In this document: positions 27,310 to 34,090 of the stretch, piece after piece | Position numbering within the stretch: position 1 is the stretch's first letter | Layout of the letters: each line of letters opens with the position of its first letter | DNA from: Azospirillum endophyticum | Lineage (GTDB): Bacteria > Pseudomonadota > Alphaproteobacteria > Azospirillales > Azospirillaceae | DNA length: 64,000 bases | Assembly: GCF_016595245.1 (NCBI RefSeq) | Contig: NZ_JAENHM010000073.1 | Location: forward strand, 124,001-188,000 | Direction: 5' to 3' | Program-made: the position numbers and the translations under genes | Notes under the pieces: generated by a model | What the model saw: only the letters and a program-made list of their open reading frames with translations | What the model was told of the DNA's origin: nothing | The model's database searches: none

Positions 27310-28986
27310 TCAGGCGGCCCGGACCGCCCGGGTGTAGCCGTCGACTTCCGTCCGCAGCCGCTCCATCTCGCGGCGGAGTTCGGTCGCCGCCGCGGCCAGT
27401 TCGCCGGCTGTGCGGTCGGTGCCGACGATGGTGTCGTGAACGCCGCCCAGCATGCCGGACATCGCCGTCACCGCGCCCGATCCGTCATTCATCGCCCGCA
27501 GGATGCCCTGCGCCGTGTCCGATTGGCGCGATACCGCGTCGGCGATGGCCGCTCCGCTGTCGCGAACCGCCTCCACCGTGCGGGAGACCCCGCCCATGGC
27601 CTGGACCGCATCGTCGACGATGGCCTGGATGCCGGCGATCTGGCCCTGGATGTCCTCCGTCGCCCTGGCCGTCTGGCCGGCGAGGCTCTTCACCTCGTTG
27701 GCGACCACGGCGAAGCCGCGGCCGGCTTCACCGGCGCGGGCCGCCTCGATGGTGGCGTTGAGCGCCAGCAGGTTGGTCTGGCTGGCGATGCTGTTGATCA
27801 GCCCGACCACGTCGCCGATCCGCTGCGACGCTTCGGCAAGGTCGCCGATCCTGCGCGCCGCCTCGCCGGTCTGCTGGACGGCATCGGCCGTCATGCGGGT
27901 GGACTGCCCGCTGTGGCGGCCGACCTCGCCGATCGAGGCGCCCAGCCCGTCGGCACCGGCTGCGGCGTCGCGCACGATGCGGGCGGCGGTGTCGGCATGA
28001 CGGCGCACGTCGCCGATCTCGTCCGTCGCGCGCCCCGCGTTCCGGGACATGGTGCCGGCGGTGGACTGCAACTGTTCGCTGGTGGCGCCCAGCCCGCGCA
28101 GAATGGTCTCGGTCTGGCCGGTGAAGCGTGCGGTGGCATCGTTCAAGGCGGCGAGCTTGCGCAGATCCTCGTCCCGCCGGGCCTCCTCTTCCGTCCGGCG
28201 GCGATCGAGATCCGCCGCTTGGCTCTGCATCAGCATCACCGCGGCGGTCACCCGGCCGATGGCGTCGTCCACGAGATAGGCCAAGGCGACGTCGCGCCGG
28301 CCGCGCCCGATCTCGGCGATCCCTTCCGTCGCGCGGTCGAGCGGCCGGATGATCGAGCGGCCGATGCCCAGCGCCATCACCGCCGATCCGCCGATGGCCA
28401 GCGCGGTCACGATGCCGATCAGCGCATAGGCATAGGTCGCGATGGTGGCGGACGCGTCGTTGCTGGCATGGTTTTCCGCCCGGATCAGGGTGGACAGCGC
28501 GTCGTTGCGGTCCTCAAGCTGGCGGAACCGCTCCAGAAAGGCGGGGAGGGTGGCTTTCGCCTTCGCCGTATCGCGCAGGGCGAGATCGAACAGCCCCTCC
28601 GCCGCGTGGATGTACTCTTCCATCGGGACGCGCAGCTCATCCAGCGCGCCGCCGATCGCGGCGCTGAGGGCGAGGCGCCGATTGGCGTCCAACGCCCCGC
28701 GGAAGGTGTCGGCATGCTCCTTGAGGTCCTGCCTGACCTCTTCCCGGTCCTTGGCGGCCGCCTCGGGTCCGGCCAGGAGGGCGGCAAGCACATCGGCGCG
28801 CAGGGCGTCGTGCATCATGTCGCCGGTCTGGTGGTTCGACAGCGCTTCGCCGGTGGTCAGAACCTGCCGGTTGGCGCCATCGACGAAGAACAGCGCCGAA
28901 CCGGCGATGCCGCCCACGATCAACAGGGCCAATGCGGCGGATATCGGCAGCAGAGACAATTTCCGGGACAAAGTCAGAGCTGGCAT
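27310..28986 (-). CDS. Methyl-accepting chemotaxis protein 1
   Basis: The 558-residue chemoreceptor starts MPALTLSRKLSLLPISAALA. It has a first membrane helix at about 12-32, a helical periplasmic sensor of about 140 residues, a second helix near 180-205 (ALIGIVTALAIGGSAVMALG), a HAMP-like linker, and the conserved kinase-contact hairpin INSIASQTNLLALNATIEAA then GRGFAVVANEVKSLAGQTA. The ATG at 28986 has GAAGG 9 bases upstream, favouring it over a GTG two codons earlier. No C-terminal pentapeptide tether is evident. Ligand unknown. It is followed upstream by a second receptor gene on the same strand. Confidence 0.93.
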   Translation of the reverse strand: MPALTLSRKLSLLPISAALALLIVGGIAGSALFFVDGANRQVLTTGEALSNHQTGDMMHDALRADVLAALLAGPEAAAKDREEVRQDLKEHADTFRGALDANRRLALSAAIGGALDELRVPMEEYIHAAEGLFDLALRDTAKAKATLPAFLERFRQLEDRNDALSTLIRAENHASNDASATIATYAYALIGIVTALAIGGSAVMALGIGRSIIRPLDRATEGIAEIGRGRRDVALAYLVDDAIGRVTAAVMLMQSQAADLDRRRTEEEARRDEDLRKLAALNDATARFTGQTETILRGLGATSEQLQSTAGTMSRNAGRATDEIGDVRRHADTAARIVRDAAAGADGLGASIGEVGRHSGQSTRMTADAVQQTGEAARRIGDLAEASQRIGDVVGLINSIASQTNLLALNATIEAARAGEAGRGFAVVANEVKSLAGQTARATEDIQGQIAGIQAIVDDAVQAMGGVSRTVEAVRDSGAAIADAVSRQSDTAQGILRAMNDGSGAVTAMSGMLGGVHDTIVGTDRTAGELAAAATELRREMERLRTEVDGYTRAVRAA

Positions 28987-29155
28987 CCGCACGGACCTTC
29001 ACTGATGGAGAATGGGAACACTGCATATGATCCATAGATCACAAGCGGCATTCCACTCAATTTTTGCGAAAATCTGTGCGGATATTGGGTGAATACCCGG
29101 CAGTTGCTCCCAGCACGTCCCCCCGTGCTTTAAGCCCCTCCCGTCAGCCCCTTCT

Positions 29156-30862
29156 TCACCCTTGGCCGCGCACGCTGCCGAGGAAGCGGTCGACCTGGGC
29201 ATGCAGCCGTTCCGCCTGCTTCGACAGTTCCCCGGACGAGGAGAGCAGGCGGGAAGCGCCGCTTCCGGTCTCGGAGGCCGCCTGCAGGACGCCGCCGATC
29301 GAGGAGGAAACCTCGTTGGTGCCGGCCGCCGCCTGCTGGACGTTGCGGGCGATTTCCATGGTCGCGGCGTTCTGGCCGTCGACGGCCTGGGCGATGGTGC
29401 CGACGATGACGTTCACCTCGCCGATGGTGGCGGCGATGCTCTGGATCGCCTGGACCGCATCGGCCGTCGCCGTCTGGATCTCGGCGATCTGCTGCGAGAT
29501 GTCGCCGGTCGCCTTGGCGGTCTGGTTGGCCAGGCTCTTCACCTCGCTGGCGACCACGGCGAAGCCCTTGCCCGCTTCACCGGCCCGCGCCGCCTCGATG
29601 GTGGCGTTCAGCGCCAGCAGGTTGGTCTGCCCGGCGATGGAGTTGATGAGGTTCACCACGTCGCCGATCTGGTTCGCCTTCGACGACAGGCCGTCGACGA
29701 TGCGGTTGGTGCCGTCCGCCTGCTCGGCGGCCTGCTTGGCCTTGCTGCTGCTCTCGCCGATCTGCCGGCCGATCTCGGCGATGGAGGCGGCGAGTTCCTC
29801 GGCGGCGGCGGCCACGGTCTGGACGTTGACCGACGCCTGTTCGGAGGCGGCGGCGACGGTGGTCGCCTGGGTCTCGGTGTGGTCGGCGGTGGTCGCCAGC
29901 GACTGCGCCAGGGACCGCACCTCGGTGGAGGAGGAGGCGACGCTGTCGACGACGCCCTTCACTTCGTTCTCGAACCGGTCGGCGAGCGCGGCCATCTCGG
30001 CCCGCTTGCGCTCCTCGGCGGCATGTTCGGCATCGGCCTGACGGCGGCGGAAGGCGTCGGCCTCCACCGCATTGGCCTTGAACACCTCGACGGCGCCGGT
30101 GATCTGCCCGATCTCGTCCTTGGCTTCGGACGCCGGCACGGCAACCGTCAGGTCGCCCTTCGCCAGGGTCAGCATCGCGTTGGTCAGGCGGCGCAGCGGG
30201 CGCAGGGCCGCCACCGTCCAGAAGCCGAAGGCGGCGGCCATCAGCAGGGCGACGCCGCACAGCGACAGCATCAGCGTCTGGAAGCCCTTGGCGACCTCGC
30301 GCGCCCGCGCGGCGATGGTCTGGTTCTTATGTTCCTGCAGATCGATGAAGGCGTTGATGCGGTTCAGCCATTCGGTGAAGGCCGGGCGGGCCTCCTGCAT
30401 CAGGGCCTTCTGCGCGGCGGCCATGTCGTTGGCCTTGCGGGCGGCGATGACCGCCTTGACCGCCGGCAGGGCCTTCGCCTCGATCTCCTTGATGCCGGCC
30501 AGCAGGCTCCGTTCCTGCGGCTCGATGTCGGTCATGCTGGCGAACATGGCGTCGAGCGGCTTGGCGGCCTGGTCATAGAAGGTGGCCAGCCGGTCGATGT
30601 CGGCCAGCACGGCGGTCAGCATCGCCTGATCGCCGGCGAGCACCACGTCGCGCAGCGCGATCGCGCGGTCGTGCACGCTGCCGCGGAAGTTGATGGCGTA
30701 GCGCTGCTTGACGCTGTTCACCTCGTTGATCCGGGTGAGGTCGGCATCGATCTTGCGCACCTCCCGGACGCCGATGACGGTCAGGCTGAGCAGAAGCACA
30801 AGCACAACGCCGAAGCCGAGGAACAGCCGTGTGCGTATCGTGGCGTGCCGTGAGAGAAACAT
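29156..30862 (-). CDS. Methyl-accepting chemotaxis protein 2 (4HB sensor)
   Basis: The 568-residue receptor begins MFLSRHATIRTRLFLGFG, a membrane helix at about 11-31. A four-helix-bundle sensor follows (MDADLTRINEV-like first helix: KIDADLTRINEVNSVKQRY), then the second membrane helix LMLSLCGVALLMAAAFGFW near 190, a HAMP domain (ALRPLRRLTNAMLTLAKGD), and the signalling hairpin INSIAGQTNLLALNATIEAA/GKGFAVVASEVKSLANQTA. The ATG at 30862 is preferred over an in-frame TTG six codons upstream with no ribosome site. It faces the serine carboxypeptidase across an AT-rich region of about 200 bp. Ligand unknown. Confidence 0.93.
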   Translation of the reverse strand: MFLSRHATIRTRLFLGFGVVLVLLLSLTVIGVREVRKIDADLTRINEVNSVKQRYAINFRGSVHDRAIALRDVVLAGDQAMLTAVLADIDRLATFYDQAAKPLDAMFASMTDIEPQERSLLAGIKEIEAKALPAVKAVIAARKANDMAAAQKALMQEARPAFTEWLNRINAFIDLQEHKNQTIAARAREVAKGFQTLMLSLCGVALLMAAAFGFWTVAALRPLRRLTNAMLTLAKGDLTVAVPASEAKDEIGQITGAVEVFKANAVEADAFRRRQADAEHAAEERKRAEMAALADRFENEVKGVVDSVASSSTEVRSLAQSLATTADHTETQATTVAAASEQASVNVQTVAAAAEELAASIAEIGRQIGESSSKAKQAAEQADGTNRIVDGLSSKANQIGDVVNLINSIAGQTNLLALNATIEAARAGEAGKGFAVVASEVKSLANQTAKATGDISQQIAEIQTATADAVQAIQSIAATIGEVNVIVGTIAQAVDGQNAATMEIARNVQQAAAGTNEVSSSIGGVLQAASETGSGASRLLSSSGELSKQAERLHAQVDRFLGSVRGQG

Positions 30863-31068
30863 GGCGGCGCATTCCGTCAAAGTTGGCCCGGATGGGTAAT
30901 AGAAACACTCTATACCAAAAAGTATTACCTTTTTGGGTTAATCAAGATGAGCATCCCGACCGTAGCCGGCAAGTAGGCCGGCATGGTTATGCCGATGGAT
31001 CGTCGGGTTGCGGATCGCCGGCGGGGCCGCAATATGCGAAGGCCGGAAACCGATCCGGAGAAACCGCC

Positions 31069-32721
31069 TTGGACCAGCCGATGCTCCCCCTGTCCGCCTC
31101 CCCGCCTTCCCGCCGCCGGCCCCGTCTGGTGGCCATGGCCCTGCTTCCGGCCCTGTTGATGCCGGCGACCATGTCCGGTCCTGCATCGGCGGCCGCCGCG
31201 AGCCAGGAACCGAGCCAGGAAACCGGCCGGGATGGAGCGGCGGACCGGCCGGGCTCCGCAATGGCCCAGCCCGGCGGCACGGACGGTCCGAAGGCGGAAG
31301 ATCGCAAGTCCGGCGACCTCCAGGGCTTCGATCCCCAGCGCAGCGTGACCAGGCACAGCCTGCCGCTGCCGGACGGGGCGCTGGCCTATACGGCGACGGC
31401 GGAGTTCCTGCCGCTGCGCGACGGCGCCAAGGAGGAACTGGCGGCCCGCATCTTCACGGTGAGCTACAGCGCCGAGCCGAAGACGCCGTCGGACGGGCCG
31501 CGCCCGGTCACCTTCGTCTTCAACGGCGGACCGGGAGCGGCGTCGGCCTACATGCATCTGGGTGCTGCCGGCCCGAAGGTCGTCGCCTTCGGGCCGGACG
31601 GCGCCCTGCCGCGGCCGCCGGCTCCGCTGGTCGACAATCCCGACAGCTGGCTGGCCTTCACCGATTTGGTCTTCATCGACCCGGTCGGCACCGGATTCAG
31701 TCGGGCGGTGAAGCCCGACGAAACGGAAAAGCGCTTCTGGTCGGTGGACGGCGATGCGCGGTCGATGGCGGAGATCGTCCGGCTCTGGCTGACCCGCGAG
31801 GGGCGCTGGTCGTCGCCGACCTTCCTGGCCGGCGAGAGCTACGGCGGCTTCCGCATCGCCAAGATGGCGGACGAACTGATCGATCAGGTCGGGCTTGCGG
31901 TCAACGGACTGATCCTGGTCTCGCCCGTCGTCGATTTCGCCGCGATCGACGAGGACGGCATCCTTGCCCCGGCCTGGAAACTGCCATCGATGGCAGCATC
32001 CGCCGCGGCGCTGGGACGCGCGCCCGGCACACCGGAGCAGGCGGCCGAAGCGGCGGAACGCTTCGCGCTCGGCCCCTATCTGAGCGGGCTTGCCGGGCTC
32101 GATTACGGACGGCTCGATGCGGCCCGGGACGTCTTCGCCGAGGTGGCGCGCCTCACCGGCCTGCCGGAGGAGACCGTGCGGCGCCAGCGCGGGCGCGTGC
32201 CGATGGGGGTCTTCACCCGCGAGCTTCTGCGCGACCGGGGACGGGTCCTCAGCATCTACGACGGCACCTTCACCGCGCCCGATCCCGATCCGGGAGCGCC
32301 GCGCCTGCCCTTCGACCCTTTCCTGAAGGGCACGGTGCCGACCTACACCACGGCCTTCGCCGCCTATGCCCACGACGCGCTCGGGGTGCGAACCGACGCG
32401 CCCTACCGGCTGCTCAGCGACCGGGTGAACCGGAACTGGGAATGGCCGCGCATGACGGTGCCGAGCGCCGTCGACGCGCTGCAGACGGCGCTGACCCTGC
32501 AGCCGGGGTTGCGGGTGCTGATCGTCCATGGGCGGACCGACCTGATCACGCCCTACATGGCGTCGCGCTGGGTGGCATCGAGGCTGGAACTGCCGGAGGG
32601 GGAGCGAGGCCGGGTTTCGGTGACGGTCCATCCCGGCGGCCACATGATGTATACTCGGGCGGAAGGCCGCCATGCATTATTTGAGGACGCCCGCAAACTC
32701 GTTCAGGATACACTTCATTGA
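31069..32721 (+). CDS. Serine carboxypeptidase, family S10, with replaced C-terminus
   Basis: The exported peptidase is about 550 residues. The signal sequence includes RLVAMALLPALLMPATM, cleaved near ASAAAA. Catalytic residues are visible: Ser in LAGESYGGFR (about residue 257), Asp in HGRTDLITPY, and His in HPGGHMMYT (about 525); the oxyanion motif NGGPGAASAYMHLGAAGP and DPVGTGFSRA are also present. The start was set at TTG 31069 because GGAG lies 8 bases before it; ATG 31081 (MLPLSASPP) is the alternative. The last 24 codons are AT-richer than the gene. A divergent copy of the same tail in genome-like codon use lies 1.29 kb downstream, so the 3' end appears to have been replaced. Confidence 0.9.
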   Translation: MDQPMLPLSASPPSRRRPRLVAMALLPALLMPATMSGPASAAAASQEPSQETGRDGAADRPGSAMAQPGGTDGPKAEDRKSGDLQGFDPQRSVTRHSLPLPDGALAYTATAEFLPLRDGAKEELAARIFTVSYSAEPKTPSDGPRPVTFVFNGGPGAASAYMHLGAAGPKVVAFGPDGALPRPPAPLVDNPDSWLAFTDLVFIDPVGTGFSRAVKPDETEKRFWSVDGDARSMAEIVRLWLTREGRWSSPTFLAGESYGGFRIAKMADELIDQVGLAVNGLILVSPVVDFAAIDEDGILAPAWKLPSMAASAAALGRAPGTPEQAAEAAERFALGPYLSGLAGLDYGRLDAARDVFAEVARLTGLPEETVRRQRGRVPMGVFTRELLRDRGRVLSIYDGTFTAPDPDPGAPRLPFDPFLKGTVPTYTTAFAAYAHDALGVRTDAPYRLLSDRVNRNWEWPRMTVPSAVDALQTALTLQPGLRVLIVHGRTDLITPYMASRWVASRLELPEGERGRVSVTVHPGGHMMYTRAEGRHALFEDARKLVQDTLH

Positions 32722-32757
32722 CTTGCACACGAATAGTAAGGATGCACAGTTCCCGGT

Positions 32758-32777
32758 GATCGGCCCGTGGGCCGATC
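32758..32777. terminator. Hairpin between the carboxypeptidase and antitoxin genes
   Basis: GATCGGC/GCCGATC arms (32758-32764, 32771-32777) form a stem between the two convergent genes, with partly paired CCCGG/CCGGG outside. No T-run. It could serve as a bidirectional terminator. Confidence 0.45.
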
Positions 32778-32806
32778 ATACCCGGGGGACTCCGGCGGGG
32801 CAAAAT

Positions 32807-33160
32807 TCACGCAGCCGCCGCCGCTTTGCGGGCGACCTCTGGATCGATCTCGATAACCTTGAGGAGGATTCGCGAGGGGCCTTCCGGTTCGGCCTTGTGC
32901 TGTTCCCAGTCGCGAATGGACCAGACGCTCAGGCCAAAGGTTTGGGCGAACTCCTCCTGGGTCATCTTGAGCCGCTTCCGCAACTCACGGGGATCAGGGT
33001 ATGGCCGGACCACCCGGAGTTCGCCAGGGTCGACCTCACCCACGTCAACGGTGTCATCCTCGCGGATGTGCCGCTGAATGTCTTCCTCGCTCGTGGCCTT
33101 GAGCCGAGCCTGCTGTTCCAGGCTCAGCGGCGGAACGTCATTCAGGGAAATGCGCGGCAT
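32807..33160 (-). CDS. XRE/HigA-like antitoxin of a BrnT-type module
   Basis: The 117-residue protein starts MPRISLNDVPPLSLEQQARL, with GGAGG a few bases upstream. It ends in a helix-turn-helix, LRKRLKMTQEEFAQTFGLSV followed by WSIRDWEQHKAEPEG (about residues 65-100). HTH proteins of this kind are frequent partners of BrnT-family toxins, acting as antitoxin and autorepressor. It overlaps the 3' end of the disrupted brnT gene by 23 bases, the usual toxin-first order. The frame is intact although the toxin is not, so it may now be a solitary repressor. Confidence 0.82.
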   Translation of the reverse strand: MPRISLNDVPPLSLEQQARLKATSEEDIQRHIREDDTVDVGEVDPGELRVVRPYPDPRELRKRLKMTQEEFAQTFGLSVWSIRDWEQHKAEPEGPSRILLKVIEIDPEVARKAAAAA

Positions 33161-33287
33161 GGATCCTCCGTTCCTTCCGGCTGGCGACATGGGCCGAGAT
33201 GATCCATCTGAATGGACCCTCGGCATCGTCGTACCGCCATGTATAGACAAGCTTCAACACGACATCATCCACGACCCCGACGGCGAT

Positions 33288-33461
33288 CAAGGCAATCGGG
33301 TGAAGGACTCCAGTCTTGATGCTAGGATTTCCCGTCATCCCCGCGAAGGCGGGGATCCAGAGTTCGCAGAACGAACCTTGTGGGAAAGCCTGGATCCCCG
33401 CCTTCGCGGGGATGACGAGGTTCCTGATATAGGAAACTTAAGACTTCACCCGATTGCCCTG
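33288..33461. mobile_element. 174-bp MITE with 18-bp terminal inverted repeats and 10-bp target duplication
   Basis: Ends are CAAGGCAATCGGGTGAAG (33288-33305) and CTTCACCCGATTGCCCTG (33444-33461), inverted copies matching at 17 of 18 bases. CGACGGCGAT is repeated exactly on both sides (33278-33287 and 33462-33471), a perfect 10-bp target-site duplication. The element has no gene. Its core is a long palindrome listed separately. Size of the duplication and the CAGGGCAATCG-type end suggest mobilisation by an IS4-like transposase encoded elsewhere; that family assignment is inference. Confidence 0.88.
33333..33417. repeat. Long palindrome inside the MITE (HPREGGDP/DPRLRGDD-type repeat)
   Basis: Two perfectly inverted 28-bp arms (33333-33360 and 33390-33417) each contain a small hairpin, CCCCGC-GAAG-GCGGGG. 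Read in frame they give the peptide HPREGGDPG...DPRLRGDD, a palindromic repeat seen dispersed in many proteobacterial genomes. Here it is nested in the transposable element that splits brnT. Confidence 0.85.
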
Positions 33462-33618
33462 CGACGGCGATGATCCGGCGCTCGCCGTAGTCATGCCGCC
33501 TGTCTTCCCATTCGATCGTCGGGCCAAGGAAGATACGAGCGGCCTGTGGGAAGGGCAGGCCCCGTTCCTGGTCGTTCCTGGCCGACTTGGCCGGATCGAA
33601 GTCGATGAACATGCCAGG

Positions 33619-33647
33619 ATGATAGGGTCAGACCCTACTGGGATCAA
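33619..33647 (-). promoter_or_regulatory. Candidate brnT promoter with embedded operator
   Basis: On the minus strand TTGATC (33647-33642) and TATCAT (33624-33619) are 17 bp apart. A perfect 7-1-7 palindrome, TAGGGTC-A-GACCCTA at 33623-33637, overlaps the spacer and the -10 box. Transcription would begin close to the brnT ATG at 33612, implying a leaderless message. The palindrome is a good candidate binding site for the HTH antitoxin. Confidence 0.45.
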
Positions 33648-33933
33648 GCCTCGCTAGAGAAAGACCCTATAAATCGGCGGCCAGAGGGCGAAAATTCCAC
33701 CGCGGTACCTGGAGTTCCGCTGCAAACGATACGCCGACTCGGAGTACCGATGGGCAAAGCGTGCCCGTGAACCATCTCCGTCAATGTACTTTAATTGGTT
33801 ACTGTAGCGATGCTGGTCAGGGGGTATGGAGAATGTTTGAGCTCCAGCTTCATCGCAGAGTATTTATCTCTCCCGGAAAAGCTTTTTGAAACAATCTCTT
33901 GGAGATGGCCTGCTTGGCTAAAGCCGCTGCATC
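33648..33933. other. Gene-free part of the low-GC insert
   Basis: About 290 bp with lower GC than the surroundings and no supported gene. A further AGACCCTATAAA near 33662 repeats half of the palindrome upstream of brnT. The right end abuts the displaced carboxypeptidase tail at 33934. Frames here lack ribosome sites and recognisable sequence. Confidence 0.5.
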
Positions 33934-34014
33934 ATGTACACGCGGGCCGAAGGCCGGGCGGCACTGGCCGCCGACGCCCGCGCGCTGATCGCGGAAAGCC
34001 TGCGGGCGCGGTGA
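33934..34014 (+). pseudogene. Displaced original 3' end of the S10 carboxypeptidase gene
   Basis: This 81-bp fragment reads MYTRAEGRAALAADARALIA then ESLRAR and stop. It matches the present end of the carboxypeptidase (MYTRAEGRHALFEDARKLVQ...). The first 23 bases agree at 20 positions, and all three differences are silent third-codon changes. The fragment uses the GC-rich codons of this genome, whereas the current tail is AT-richer. It is therefore probably the native gene end, pushed 1.29 kb away when the insert arrived. No start or ribosome site is associated with it. Confidence 0.75.
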
Positions 34015-34031
34015 GGGACGCGGGCCGGAAT

Positions 34032-34067
34032 GGGAAAGGGGCGCCCCGGCGGAGGCGCCCCTTTCCC
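34032..34067 (-). terminator. Strong hairpin after the flagellin gene
   Basis: GGGAAAGGGGCGCC (34032-34045) and GGCGCCCCTTTCCC (34054-34067) form a perfect 14-bp stem with an 8-base loop, 23 bp past the flagellin stop. No long T-run follows, but position and stem strength fit a terminator or mRNA-stabilising end. Confidence 0.65.
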
Positions 34068-34090
34068 GTGTCTCGGACCGCGGTCCCCGA

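Larger units (their letters stand above)
33138..33612 (-). pseudogene. brnT: BrnT-family toxin gene split by a MITE
   Basis: The 5' part (33612 to about 33462) encodes MFIDFDPAKSARNDQERGLP and ERRIIAV; the 3' part encodes VVDDVVLKLVYTWRYDDAEG and WIISAHVASRKERRIHAA. Together these are the BrnT (DUF497) ribonuclease pattern. Removing the 174-bp element and one 10-bp target duplication rejoins ATC GCC GTC GGG in frame, giving RRIIAVGVVDDVVLKLVYTW and a 96-residue protein, the normal family length. The intact ancestor would overlap the antitoxin gene by 23 bases. As it stands the frame runs into the repeat and stops, so the toxin should be inactive. Confidence 0.88.

Noticed and set aside
33333..33417. 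Possible CRISPR-like repeat
   Set aside because: There is one inverted pair only, with no direct repeats, spacers or cas genes; it is a palindrome inside a MITE.
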